Assembly: GCF_022317005.1 (NCBI RefSeq)
Contig: NZ_CP081006.1
Coordinates: 1,426,001-1,490,000, forward strand
Direction of reading: 5' to 3'
Source of the DNA: Mycobacterium sp. IDR2000157661
Lineage (GTDB): Bacteria > Actinomycetota > Actinomycetes > Mycobacteriales > Mycobacteriaceae
DNA length: 64,000 nt
Position numbers and translations under genes: made by a program
In this document: piece after piece, positions 56,286 to 64,000 of the stretch
Numbering within the stretch: position 1 is the stretch's first letter
Layout: each line of letters begins with the position of its first letter
Notes under the pieces: generated by a model
Told to the model about the DNA's origin: nothing
The model's input: the letters and a program-made list of their open reading frames with translations, nothing else
Database searches by the model: none

Positions 56286-57446
56286 CTAGAACACCCCGCT
56301 GACGCGACGTCGCCTGTGCACCGATTCCAGGACGGTGCGCATCGCGTCGGCGCTCTGCTGCCAGGAGAACTCGCCGCTGCGGATCTGGGCCTTGGCGCCG
56401 AGTTGCTCACGCAGCACCCCATCGGTCAGCAGCCGCTGCAGGCCGTCGACGAGCCCGTCGTGATCGTCGACCAGCAGCCCGGTCACCCCGTCGACGATCG
56501 AATCCGTCAACCCGCCCGAGGACCGATACCCGATGGTCGGCACCGCGTGCTGGGCCGCCTCGATGACCGCGAGCGCCCAGCCCTCCTTGCGCGACGGCAG
56601 CAGATGAACCCAGCAGCGTTGCAGCACAAGATGCTTGGCGTCGTCATCGACGTGACCATGGAAGGTCACCGCGTCGGTGATGCCGAGCAGTTCGGCGTGG
56701 TCGACGAGGCGTTGCCGCCACCAGCCGCCGCCCACGATGTCCAGGTGCAGTCCGGGCACCCGGCGCCGAAGTGTCGCGACGGCCTCGAGCGCATCCTCGA
56801 TCTGCTTGTGCGGCACCAGCCGCGACAGCACAGCGATCCGCGGCTCCGGCGACCGCGACCCGATCAGCGTGTCGGCAGGCGCGTCGTCCAGGCCGTTGCG
56901 CACCACCGCGATCCGCCCCGCATCGACGCCGAGGGCGGTCAGATCGCGCGCCGACGGCAGCGACACGGTGACGTACTGGTTGTGGCGGTGCGCGCGCGGC
57001 GACAGCCTCGACTCGATGAACCAGCCCAGCCGTCCGATCACCGCGCCTGCGACCGGCCACTGCTCGCGGTGGCAGTGGTGCACCAGGACCGCGACGCGAC
57101 GGCCGTAGGCCAGCCGGGCCAGGAACGGGATGCCGTTCTGGGTGTCGACCACGACGTCGGGCCGGACCCGCCGCAACGGCCCCAGACCGACGCGGGCCAG
57201 CACCATCGCCAGCCCGGCCCAGATGTAGACGCTGTAGCGACCCCCACCCCGGCTGACGCGCACGCCGTCGACGACGTCGCGGCGCGCGGCACCCGGGTAA
57301 TGGGCCGTGCGCATCGTGACGTCGACGCCGGCCTCCACCAACTGCGCGCCGATACGCTGCAGGTAGGCCTCGCTGCCACCACCCTGCGGATGGCCCGTGT
57401 CGCGCCAGCACAGCAACAGCACGGATTTGAGGGGGCGGGCAGACAT
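56286..57446 (-). CDS. GT4-type glycosyltransferase (Rv0225 type)
   Basis: This 386-residue GT-B fold glycosyltransferase has the N-terminal acceptor domain (LLLCWRDTGHPQGGGSEAYLQ) and a C-terminal nucleotide-sugar domain with SRLVPHKQIEDALEA and the EX7E region LLPSRKEGWALAVIEAAQHAVP. The ATG at 57446 (MSARPLKSVLLL) gives the normal start; 14 residues of open frame upstream are not family sequence. It is divergent from the methyltransferase at 57481 with only 34 bases between. The order matches Rv0225/Rv0224c in the backbone, which places it in an envelope-glycan gene neighbourhood. Donor and acceptor are unknown. Confidence 0.86.
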   Translation of the reverse strand: MSARPLKSVLLLCWRDTGHPQGGGSEAYLQRIGAQLVEAGVDVTMRTAHYPGAARRDVVDGVRVSRGGGRYSVYIWAGLAMVLARVGLGPLRRVRPDVVVDTQNGIPFLARLAYGRRVAVLVHHCHREQWPVAGAVIGRLGWFIESRLSPRAHRHNQYVTVSLPSARDLTALGVDAGRIAVVRNGLDDAPADTLIGSRSPEPRIAVLSRLVPHKQIEDALEAVATLRRRVPGLHLDIVGGGWWRQRLVDHAELLGITDAVTFHGHVDDDAKHLVLQRCWVHLLPSRKEGWALAVIEAAQHAVPTIGYRSSGGLTDSIVDGVTGLLVDDHDGLVDGLQRLLTDGVLREQLGAKAQIRSGEFSWQQSADAMRTVLESVHRRRRVSGVF

Positions 57447-57480
57447 CCGCCCCAGACTAGTCGCTGCGTAGGGTCGCGCT

Positions 57481-58272
57481 GTGGTCACCGACCTGTTCGC
57501 TCGCCGCGCGACGCTGACCCGGTCGCTGCGCCTGCTCGGCGCGTTCCGCTTCGAACGCAGCGATCCGGCCCGCTTCTACGGGGCGCTGGGTGCCGACACC
57601 GCCGAACTGGTCGCCGACCTGTGGTGCGCCGCCACCGGCGCCCCGGCGACCGGGCGAACCGTGCTGGACGTCGGCGGAGGACCCGGCTACTTCGCGAAGG
57701 CCTTCGGCGAGCGCGGATTCGACTACATCGGCGTCGAGCCCGATCCGGCCGAGATGCACGCAGGCCCTGGACTCGCCGTCGACACCGGTCACCACGTCCG
57801 GGCATCCGGGATGGCGCTGCCGTTCGCCGACGCCGCAGTCGACATCTGTCTGTCCTCCAACGTCGCCGAACACGTCGCGCAACCATGGCGGCTGGGCCGG
57901 GAGATGCTGCGCGTGACCAGGCCCGGCGGCTTGGCGGTGTTGTCGTACACGGTGTGGCTGGGCCCGTTCGGCGGGCACGAGACGGGCCTGTGGCACTACC
58001 TCGGCGGAGCCCGCGCGGCGCGGCGGTACGCCCGCAGGCACGGTCATCCGGCCAAGAACAACTACGGCTCGTCACTGTTCGCGGTGTCGGCGGCCGACGG
58101 GCTGCAATGGGCGGCCAGCACCGGGATGCTCGTCGCCGCTTTCCCCCGCTACCACCCGCGATGGGCGTGGTGGCTGACCGACGTGCCGATGCTGCGGGAG
58201 TTCCTGGTGAGTAACCTGGTGCTGGTCCTGTCCCCGCCGACTGCAACAGGTTCTACTTTTCCCGGATCGTAG
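57481..58272 (+). CDS. Class I SAM-dependent methyltransferase (Rv0224c type)
   Basis: This 263-residue methyltransferase has the glycine-rich SAM motif VLDVGGGPGYFAKAFGERG, an acidic residue following strand 2 (GVEPDPAEM), and motif SSNVAEHVAQPWRLGREMLRVTRPGG characteristic of the UbiE-like Methyltransf_11 group. The start is GTG at 57481. It is divergent from the GT4 glycosyltransferase and followed after 35 bases by the aldehyde dehydrogenase on the same strand. Position corresponds to Rv0224c. The substrate is likely a lipid or envelope sugar, but nothing in the sequence shows which. Confidence 0.85.
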   Translation: MVTDLFARRATLTRSLRLLGAFRFERSDPARFYGALGADTAELVADLWCAATGAPATGRTVLDVGGGPGYFAKAFGERGFDYIGVEPDPAEMHAGPGLAVDTGHHVRASGMALPFADAAVDICLSSNVAEHVAQPWRLGREMLRVTRPGGLAVLSYTVWLGPFGGHETGLWHYLGGARAARRYARRHGHPAKNNYGSSLFAVSAADGLQWAASTGMLVAAFPRYHPRWAWWLTDVPMLREFLVSNLVLVLSPPTATGSTFPGS

Positions 58273-58307
58273 GTAGTGTGACGGGCACGACACCGCACGC
58301 GAGGAGC

Positions 58308-59789
58308 ATGAAGTTGACACAGACCGTCGCCTTTAAGACCGAATGGGACAAGCTGTTCATCGGCGGCAAGTGGGTCGAGCCGTCCTCGTCGGAGGTCATC
58401 GAGGTGCACTCGCCCGCCACCGGTGACGTCGTCGGCAGGGTGCCGCTGGCCAAGGAGGCCGATGTCGACGCCGCCTGCGCGGCCGCCCGCAAGGCGTTCG
58501 ACGAGGGCCCGTGGCCGCACATGTCGCCGCAGGAACGCGCTGCCGTACTGGGTGCGGCCACCAAGCTGATGGAGGAGCGCGGCGCTGAGCTGAAGTACCT
58601 GCTGGCCGCCGAGACCGGTCAGCCGCAGACCATCGTCGACATGATGCAGTACGGCGCCGCGATGTCGGCGTTCCAGTACTACGCCGGCGCCGCGGACAAG
58701 TTCGCGTGGAAGGAGATCCGCGACGGCATCTACGGCCAGACGTTGGTCATCCGTGAACCGATCGGGGTGGTCGGCGCCATCACCGCGTGGAACGTGCCGT
58801 TCTTCCTGGCCGCCAACAAGCTCGGCCCCGCGCTGCTCGCCGGCTGCACCGTGGTGCTCAAACCGGCCGCCGAGACGCCGCTGTCGGTGTTCGCGATGGC
58901 CGAGATGTTCGCCGAAGCCGGCCTGCCCGAGGGCGTGCTGTCGATCGTGCCCGGCGCCGCGGAGACCGGCCGGGCGCTGACCGCCAACGCCGAGATCGAT
59001 AAGTACACGTTCACCGGCAGTTCCGCGGTCGGCAAGGAGGTCGCCAAGATCGCCGCCGACCGGCTAAAGCCGTGCACGCTGGAACTGGGCGGCAAGTCGG
59101 CGGCCATCATCCTCGAGGACGCCGACCTCGACTCCACGCTGCCGATGCTGGGCTTCTCCGGCGTGATGAACAGCGGCCAGGCCTGCGTCGCGCAGACGCG
59201 CATCCTGGCGCCGCGCTCGCGCTACGACGAGGTCGTCGAGAAGATCGCCAACTTCATCTCCGCGATGCCGGTCGGCCTTCCCGACGACCCCAACGCCGCG
59301 ATCGGACCGCTGATCAGCGAGAAGCAGCGCGAGCGCGTCGAGGGCTACATCAAGAAGGGCGTCGACGAGGGCGCGCGGTTGGTGACCGGTGGCGGCCGCC
59401 CCGAGGGGCTGGACAGCGGATGGTTCGTGCAGCCGACCGTGTTCGCCGACGTCGACAACTCGATGACGATCGCGCAGGAGGAGATCTTCGGCCCGGTGCT
59501 GGCGGTCATCCCCTACGAGACGGAGGAGGACGCGATCCGCATCGCCAACGACTCGGTCTACGGCCTGGCCGGCAGTGTGTGGACCACCGACAACAAAAAG
59601 GCGATGGAGGTCGCGTCGAAGATCCGCACCGGCACGTACGCGGTCAATATGTACGCGTTCGATCCGGGCGCACCCTTCGGCGGCTACAAGAACTCGGGCA
59701 TCGGCCGCGAGAACGGCCCAGAGGGCATCGAGGCCTACGTCGAGCACAAGAGCGTGCTGCTGCCGTTCGGCTACACCCCGGAGGACTAG
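58308..59789 (+). CDS. Aldehyde dehydrogenase, NAD-dependent family
   Basis: This 493-residue member of the aldehyde dehydrogenase superfamily oxidises an aldehyde to the acid. The general base Glu259 is in CTLELGGKS, the nucleophile Cys293 in NSGQACVAQTR, and the Rossmann segment FTGSSAVGKEVA precedes them. The C-terminal FGGYKNSGIGRENG is intact. GAGGAG at 58301-58306 lies one base before ATG 58308 and seven before an in-frame TTG at 58314, so the real start may be the TTG two codons later. It follows the methyltransferase and is convergent with the second fadE. It matches Rv0223c by position. Confidence 0.9.
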   Translation: MKLTQTVAFKTEWDKLFIGGKWVEPSSSEVIEVHSPATGDVVGRVPLAKEADVDAACAAARKAFDEGPWPHMSPQERAAVLGAATKLMEERGAELKYLLAAETGQPQTIVDMMQYGAAMSAFQYYAGAADKFAWKEIRDGIYGQTLVIREPIGVVGAITAWNVPFFLAANKLGPALLAGCTVVLKPAAETPLSVFAMAEMFAEAGLPEGVLSIVPGAAETGRALTANAEIDKYTFTGSSAVGKEVAKIAADRLKPCTLELGGKSAAIILEDADLDSTLPMLGFSGVMNSGQACVAQTRILAPRSRYDEVVEKIANFISAMPVGLPDDPNAAIGPLISEKQRERVEGYIKKGVDEGARLVTGGGRPEGLDSGWFVQPTVFADVDNSMTIAQEEIFGPVLAVIPYETEEDAIRIANDSVYGLAGSVWTTDNKKAMEVASKIRTGTYAVNMYAFDPGAPFGGYKNSGIGRENGPEGIEAYVEHKSVLLPFGYTPED

Positions 59790-59793
59790 CTAG

Positions 59794-61629
59794 CTAGAAG
59801 GCCTCTTCGCGCACGTCCATCAGCGACAGGTCGACGCTCTCGGCGATCCGACGCTGCGCGCTGAGTTGCGGCAGATTGTTCTTGGCGAAGAACTGCGCGG
59901 CGGCGACCTTGCCGGTGTAGAAGGCTCGGTCGCCGTCGCCCACGTCGCCGTCGAGTGCCGCCAACGCTATCTCGGCCTGGTGGAGCAACAACCATCCGAT
60001 GAGCAGGTCACCGACCGCGAGCAGGAACGAAACCGATTCCAGCCCCACGCGATACAGCTCGCGGGCGTTGTCCTGCGCGGACAGCAGGTAACCGGTCATC
60101 GCGGTCGCCATCGCCTGCACGTTGTGCAGCCCGGTGCCCAGCAGCGCACGCGCTTCGCCGAGTTCGGAACGCCCCCCGTCGCTGCCGACGTACCGCTGGA
60201 TCCGGTCGGCCACATGCGCCAGCGCCACGCCCTGATCCCTGGCGATCTTGCGGAAGAAGAAGTCCTGCGCCTGGATCGCGGTGGTGCCCTCGTACAGCGA
60301 GTCGATCTTGGCGTCGCGGATGTACTGCTCGATCGGATAGTCCTGCAGGAAGCCCGAGCCGCCGAAGGTCTGCAGGGATTCGGTGAGGCACTGGTAGGCC
60401 CGCTCTGACCCCACGCCCTTGACGACGGGCAGCAGCAGATCGTTCACGCGGGCGGCCATCTCGGCGTCGGCGCCGGACACCACCTTCGCCGCTGCGACGT
60501 CCTGGTGTGCCGCGGTGAACAGGTACAGCGCCCGCAGTCCCTCGGCGTAGGACTTCTGGGTCAACAGCGCCCGTCGCACATCCGGGTGGTGCAGGATCGT
60601 CACGCGCGGGGCGTTCTTGTCGGTCATCTGCGTCATGTCGGCGCCCTGCACGCGAGTCTTGGCGTACTCGAGGGCGTTGAGGTACCCGGTCGACAACGTC
60701 GCGATCGCCTTGGTGCCCACCATCATCCGGGCGTACTCGATGACCTTGAACATCTGGGCGATGCCGTGATGGGAGTCGTTGACCAACCATCCGACCGCAG
60801 GCACCCCGTGCTGACCGAACGTCAGTTCGCAGGTCGCCGAGACCTTCAGGCCCATCTTGTGCTCGAGGCCGGTGACGAAGACCCCGTTGCGCTCGCCGAG
60901 GTCGCCGGTCTCGGGGTCGAAGTGAAACTTCGGAACCATGAACAGGCTCAGCCCCTTGGTGCCCGGGCCTGCGCCCTCCGGCCGGGCCAGCACCATGTGC
61001 ACGATGTTCTCGAAGAGGTCGTCGCTGTCGCCGTTGGTGATGAAGCGCTTCACCCCGTCGAGATGCCAGGTCCCGTCCGGCTGCGCGACGGCCTTGGTGC
61101 GTCCGGCGCCGACGTCGGATCCGGCGTCGGGTTCGGTGAGCACCATGGTGGCGCCCCAGTCCCGCTCCATCATGAGCCCCGCCCAATGCCGCTGCTGTGC
61201 GTTGCCGATCTCGTAGAGCACATCGGCCATCTTCGGCCCGCCCTCGTACATGAACGCGGCGGGCTGAGCCCCCAGCGCGAACTCGTTGATCGCCCACTCC
61301 ACCATGGCCGGCGCCGGCACGCCGCCGATGGCCTCCGGCATCCCGACGCGGGACCACTCACCGGCGTGCCAGGCGCGGAACGCCCGCTTGAACGACTCCG
61401 GCAGGTTCACCGTGTGCGCCGCGGGGTCGAAGGTCGGCGGGTGGCGGTCGGCCTCGGCGAACGGCTCGGCCAGCGGTCCTTCGGCAAGCCGTGCCGCCTC
61501 GGCGAGCATCTGCCGCACCGAGTCCCCGTCGAGGTCGCCGAACGCACCAGTCGCCAGCACCCGGTCGAGGTCGAGGACCTCGAAGAGGTTGAACTCCAGG
61601 TCGCGCACGTTGCTCTTGTAGTGGCCCAT
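59794..61629 (-). CDS. Acyl-CoA dehydrogenase, FadE5 paralogue
   Basis: This 611-residue acyl-CoA dehydrogenase is closely similar along its whole length to FadE5 at 24619-26484. Both begin with HYKSNVRD, both have [17 protein letters not shown] and [17 protein letters not shown], and the catalytic Glu is residue 447 in each. The DNA shares a 73-bp exact stretch with fadE5. The ATG at 61629 has GGAGGCGG just upstream; 17 upstream residues are not family sequence. It is divergent from a TetR gene, with a 360-base control region that holds two copies of a TATG-N8-CATA operator. It is probably regulated by that TetR. The substrate range is unknown. Confidence 0.92.
   Translation of the reverse strand: MGHYKSNVRDLEFNLFEVLDLDRVLATGAFGDLDGDSVRQMLAEAARLAEGPLAEPFAEADRHPPTFDPAAHTVNLPESFKRAFRAWHAGEWSRVGMPEAIGGVPAPAMVEWAINEFALGAQPAAFMYEGGPKMADVLYEIGNAQQRHWAGLMMERDWGATMVLTEPDAGSDVGAGRTKAVAQPDGTWHLDGVKRFITNGDSDDLFENIVHMVLARPEGAGPGTKGLSLFMVPKFHFDPETGDLGERNGVFVTGLEHKMGLKVSATCELTFGQHGVPAVGWLVNDSHHGIAQMFKVIEYARMMVGTKAIATLSTGYLNALEYAKTRVQGADMTQMTDKNAPRVTILHHPDVRRALLTQKSYAEGLRALYLFTAAHQDVAAAKVVSGADAEMAARVNDLLLPVVKGVGSERAYQCLTESLQTFGGSGFLQDYPIEQYIRDAKIDSLYEGTTAIQAQDFFFRKIARDQGVALAHVADRIQRYVGSDGGRSELGEARALLGTGLHNVQAMATAMTGYLLSAQDNARELYRVGLESVSFLLAVGDLLIGWLLLHQAEIALAALDGDVGDGDRAFYTGKVAAAQFFAKNNLPQLSAQRRIAESVDLSLMDVREEAF
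60243..60315 (-). repeat. Inverted copy of the 73-bp fadE match
   Basis: This is the reverse complement of 25933-26005 in fadE5, identical over 73 bases. It spans the catalytic loop of the second fadE. See the finding on inverted fadE copies for its consequence. Confidence 0.85.
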
Positions 61630-61679
61630 GTCCGCCTCCAGCCTGCACCGTGGTGAAGCCGAGCGTAGTGGCCTGCGCA

Positions 61680-61699
61680 ATTATGGTCTATCGCATAAT
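61680..61699. promoter_or_regulatory. TATG-N8-CATA operator, fadE side
   Basis: ATTATG (61680-61685) and CATAAT (61694-61699) form a perfect 6-bp inverted repeat with an 8-base centre, 50 bases before the fadE ATG on the minus strand. A second site of the same design is at 61795-61814. Such paired 20-bp sites are typical of a TetR-type repressor controlling both divergent genes. Confidence 0.65.
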
Positions 61700-61773
61700 C
61701 ACGATTCTCGCGGTCGCAGGCGGAGCCGCTCACCAGCAATTGACCGACGCGGCTGTGATTGGGAATACATTTA

Positions 61774-61814
61774 TTGCACACGTGTGTTACTCGTTCTATG
61801 CTGGTCGTCATAGA
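61774..61814. promoter_or_regulatory. TetR-side promoter with TATG-N8-CATA operator
   Basis: TCTATG (61795-61800) and CATAGA (61809-61814) form a perfect 6-bp inverted repeat with an 8-base centre. A plausible plus-strand promoter overlaps it: TTGCAC at 61774-61779, then 17 bases, then TATGCT at 61797-61802. A bound repressor would cover the -10 element. A separate 10-bp palindrome, CACACGTGTG (61777-61786), lies in the spacer. Confidence 0.6.
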
Positions 61815-61828
61815 CAGGGAGGCGCCCG

Positions 61829-61966
61829 ATGTGGATCATTGAGGTCAACGTCGCCGGTCACCGGTTCACACATCGTGTGCATGACCGCCGTCGTCCGATG
61901 TCCCGTTCCCGCCCGCGCTCGCTCGGCTGGGTGGTGGCTCAGCTTCGGCGCCCCCGCGCAGCCTGA
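61829..61966 (+). CDS. Possible 45-residue leader peptide upstream of the TetR gene
   Basis: An ATG at 61829 opens a 45-residue frame (MWIIEVNVAGHRFTHRVHDRR at the start, rich in Arg later) ending at TGA 61964-61966. It is preceded by GGGAGG (61817-61822) at an ideal 6-base distance, which is stronger than many real starts here. It lies between the operator/promoter at 61774-61814 and the TetR GTG at 61990, so the TetR message would carry it first. I do not recognise a family. It may be a regulatory leader or a small regulator-associated protein. Confidence 0.4.
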   Translation: MWIIEVNVAGHRFTHRVHDRRRPMSRSRPRSLGWVVAQLRRPRAA

Positions 61967-61989
61967 CCGCGTTTCCCTTGGAGGTTGTC

Positions 61990-62613
61990 GTGTCGTCCGC
62001 CGCGACCGGAGTCGCCAGCACGCGTGGTTCCACGCGCACCAAGATGTTGATCAGCGCCGCCGAGCTGATGCGAGAACGCGGTGCCGCCGGCGTCACGATC
62101 GACGAGGTGCTGGTCCGCAGCGGCGCCCCTCGCGGATCGGTCTACCACCACTTCCCCGCCGGCCGGAACCAGATCCTGACCGAGGCCCTGCAGTACGCCG
62201 GCGACGAGATCACCGGCGTCATCGACGAAGCCGCGGCCAAGGGTGGCCGCTATCTGGTCCACGAATTCGTCGTGTTCTGGGAGGAACTTCTCCTCGAGAG
62301 CGACTTCACCGCCGGTTGCCCGGTGGTCGCGGCGGCCATCGGCGCCGCCGGCGAGGAGCCCCGTCTGACCTCCGTGGCCGGCGGCATCTTCAGCCGCTGG
62401 CGCGACGCGCTGACCCGCGCGTTCGTCGCTGACGGGTTCGACGAGTCGGGTGCCGCGGCGCTCGCGATCACCTGCATCGCCGCACTGGAGGGTGCCGTGG
62501 TGTTGTGCCGCGCCACCCGCGCGGTGGCGCCGCTGCGCGATGTCGCGGGACAACTCGAGTTCCTGATCAAGGCAAGGGAATTCGTTCGCCGCAACGGGTT
62601 GTCGGCGCACTAG
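61990..62613 (+). CDS. TetR-family regulator, LmrA/YxaF-like
   Basis: This 207-residue TetR repressor has the helix-turn-helix AAGVTIDEVLVRSGAPRGSV followed by YHHFPAGRNQILTEALQY, a pattern seen in LmrA/YxaF-like regulators, and a C-terminal helical domain with LESDFTAGCPVVAAAIGA. The start is GTG at 61990, with GGAGG at 61980-61984. It is divergent from the FadE5 paralogue and shares with it two TATG-N8-CATA operators, so autoregulation and control of fadE are expected. The inducer is probably an acyl-CoA or related lipid, by analogy only. Confidence 0.85.
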   Translation: MSSAATGVASTRGSTRTKMLISAAELMRERGAAGVTIDEVLVRSGAPRGSVYHHFPAGRNQILTEALQYAGDEITGVIDEAAAKGGRYLVHEFVVFWEELLLESDFTAGCPVVAAAIGAAGEEPRLTSVAGGIFSRWRDALTRAFVADGFDESGAAALAITCIAALEGAVVLCRATRAVAPLRDVAGQLEFLIKAREFVRRNGLSAH

Positions 62614-62673
62614 CAGGCGCCCTTCGCCGCGCGGTTTCACACCCCCCGGCCGGGTACCTCACTGCGACGCGAC

Positions 62674-62820
62674 ATGGAGCTGACGTTGTTCTGGCCGATG
62701 GTGCGCGAAAAGCTCGACGACGGTGACGAACTCGCCGACCTGGCGGTGGAGCAGGAGCAACGGGGCAAGCGGTGCGTTGCAGCAACACGCCAAGAAGGTC
62801 GCACCGACCCGGCCGCCTGG
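62674..62820 (+). pseudogene. Fragment of a hemerythrin-like (HHE) protein
   Basis: The frame at 62674 reads FWPMVREKLDDGDELADLA and then EQEQRGKR, a typical hemerythrin HHE-domain segment. The continuation LQQHAKKVAPTRP follows in another frame, explained by one extra base near 62773. No upstream or downstream part of the domain is present. It looks like the decayed remnant of a longer gene inside the 244-base gap between the TetR gene and the reductase-like gene. Confidence 0.45.
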
Positions 62821-62857
62821 GCACCAAACGACACCGATCCGAAGACTTGGCCGATTT

Positions 62858-63379
62858 TCAGGCTTTGCGCCAACGGGCGCATACGAAGTCGCGATTGACC
62901 GCCGAGTCCACCAGTGTCCACTCCGAGCGCACCGGAAGCACCCGCGAACCACCGGCCAATGAACACGGCGCGTAGCTGACGATCATTTCGTCGACGAGTC
63001 CGGCGGAGACGAACTGAGCGGCGACGTGGCCGCCACCGACCACCCAGACATCCTTGCCCGAAGCGGCGGCCACCAGTGTCGGATGCAATTCGGTCACGGC
63101 GCCGTCGAACGTCCGCACCGGATGCGCGTCGGCGATGATGCCCGGCCGCCGCGTCAGCACCCACGACGGCTGCTCGTACATCCAAGCGCCCGGGTGGTTG
63201 GCGGCGATCCACTCGTAGGTCGCCGACCCCATCACGACCGCGCCGATGGTCGCGATGAACTCGTCGTAGTTGAACGGCCCGGTCTGGTCGATGTCGCGGG
63301 AGGTCAACCAGTCCAGGCTGTTTGCCTCGTCGACGATGTAGCCGTCGAGGCTGGACGCGGTGTAGTACACGGTTGCCAA
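62858..63379 (-). CDS. RibD C-terminal / dihydrofolate reductase-fold protein
   Basis: This 173-residue protein of the bacterial DHFR-like / RibD C-terminal family, a NADPH-binding reductase fold, begins MATVYYTASSLDGYIVDEANSLD and contains IATIGAVVMGSATYEW, SWVLTRRPG and KDVWVVGGGHVAAQF, the family pattern. Such stand-alone proteins are common in Actinobacteria and generally lack proven substrates. It lies 1 base downstream of the DinB-like gene stop (63381) on the same strand, so they are cotranscribed. It is not folA, which is more conserved and contains different active-site residues. Confidence 0.82.
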   Translation of the reverse strand: MATVYYTASSLDGYIVDEANSLDWLTSRDIDQTGPFNYDEFIATIGAVVMGSATYEWIAANHPGAWMYEQPSWVLTRRPGIIADAHPVRTFDGAVTELHPTLVAAASGKDVWVVGGGHVAAQFVSAGLVDEMIVSYAPCSLAGGSRVLPVRSEWTLVDSAVNRDFVCARWRKA

Positions 63380-63380
63380 A

Positions 63381-64000
63381 TCAGTTGCCTCTCATCCATT
63401 CCAGCGGATCACCGGGTCGCACGTCCACACCGAGTCGGGTCAGCATCGCGCGGGCCAGACTGCGCCGGTGCGCGGCATAGGTGAGCACGTGCGCGACGAT
63501 GCCGTACAGCTGGAACGACTCCGGCGGATCACACAGCGCGTCGATGACCGTGTCACCGAGGCGCCCCTCGGCGGTGTACTCGGAGACCATCGCGGTCCAC
63601 CGGTCGCCGATCTCGGCGTGCCGGACCGCCAGCTGTCCAGCCGACGTCGACTCCGGTTGCGTCGCTGCACGATCGGGGAGGTCTCTGCCTTCAATCGTGG
63701 CCAGCCACACCTGCTTGGTCCACACGATCGCGCCGAGCACTGCTCCGACGCTCGGCTCGGGTCCGTCCCAGTCGAGCACGACCTGTCCGGGTGAGAGCGC
63801 CTGATTCCATCGCCGGTCGGTCAGTTCGGTGGCCCGGTCGATGAGGTAGGCGGTGTCGGCGACGTCGTGCGCCACCATCAGTTGCGAGATGTCGGGCTCC
63901 TTCGTGTCGCCGGCGCCGTCAAGCCACAGCGAGTGCGGGGGATGGAAGTGCAACCCGTTGGGCGCGGCCGCACGAAACGGCACCTCGGCGGCCCGGGAGG
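63381..64000 (-). CDS. DinB / mycothiol-dependent isomerase-like four-helix protein, 5' end outside window
   Basis: At least 206 residues of a DinB-superfamily four-helix-bundle protein are present. HDVADTAYLIDRATELTDRRW and PEPSVGAVLGAIVWTKQVWLATIEG form the first helices, and LYGIVAHVLTYAAHRRSLARAMLTRLG carries the usual His pattern for a metal site near the C-terminus. The frame is open to the window edge without a stop. A GTG at 63983 is possible, but the true start may lie outside. The following DHFR-fold gene starts one base after its stop. The function within the thiol-dependent or metal-binding subgroups cannot be set from sequence. Confidence 0.75.
   Translation of the reverse strand, partial: SRAAEVPFRAAAPNGLHFHPPHSLWLDGAGDTKEPDISQLMVAHDVADTAYLIDRATELTDRRWNQALSPGQVVLDWDGPEPSVGAVLGAIVWTKQVWLATIEGRDLPDRAATQPESTSAGQLAVRHAEIGDRWTAMVSEYTAEGRLGDTVIDALCDPPESFQLYGIVAHVLTYAAHRRSLARAMLTRLGVDVRPGDPLEWMRGN

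Overview
The window is high-GC chromosomal DNA from a Mycolicibacterium-type mycobacterium, probably a relative of M. smegmatis. The evidence is the gene set and order: a mycobacterial succinate dehydrogenase, MmpL, PapA, FadD, Pks, AftD, LpqI, HtdX and FabG4 type proteins, and a backbone that follows (from memory) the M. tuberculosis order Rv0249c to Rv0223c. Several blocks interrupt this backbone.

Layout. 1-4.6 kb: succinate dehydrogenase operon (anchor fragment, sdhA, sdhB), a small protein, a flavin reductase and a Gap-like membrane protein. 4.6-23.3 kb: a complete trehalose polyphleate (TPP) type locus, with the minus-strand run papA3-mmpL10-fadD23 followed by the PE-type esterase, divergent from a bimodular 3665-residue polyketide synthase. 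23.3-32.5 kb: lipid catabolism and chain handling (a DapB-like oxidoreductase, fadE5, an LLM oxidoreductase, a TDT transporter, fadA2, fabG4, htdX). 32.5-34.0 kb: an AT-richer insertion with one membrane-anchored protein of unknown function. 34.0-40.5 kb: a TetR regulator, lpqI, a small DUF2613 protein and aftD. 40.5-50.1 kb: accessory block with a phosphotriesterase-like protein, an acyl-CoA ligase, an AT-richer methyltransferase, a frameshifted carotenoid-desaturase-like pseudogene, a ThDP enzyme, and a tight operon of a di-iron-like enzyme, a ferredoxin and a ferredoxin reductase. 50.2-59.8 kb: envelope cluster (acyltransferase 3, DUF3068, a polytopic membrane protein, glycosyltransferase, methyltransferase, aldehyde dehydrogenase) interrupted by a kinase pseudogene and a DM13 protein. 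59.8-64.0 kb: a second FadE5-like dehydrogenase, its divergent TetR regulator, and small genes at the edge.

How it fits together. FadD23, Pks, PapA3, MmpL10 and the PE esterase form one pathway, from fatty acid activation to outer-layer assembly of TPP. The fadE5, fadA2 and fabG4 promoter regions share a 14-bp inverted repeat, which suggests one repressor acting over several genes. The second fadE and its TetR neighbour share a different 20-bp operator type, present twice. The most interesting less-understood unit is the hydrolase-annotated protein at 49133-50047. It shows an E / ExxH / E / ExxH di-iron pattern and is followed at once by a ferredoxin and its reductase, so it may be an oxygenase. 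No tRNA, rRNA, CRISPR array or intact insertion sequence was seen.
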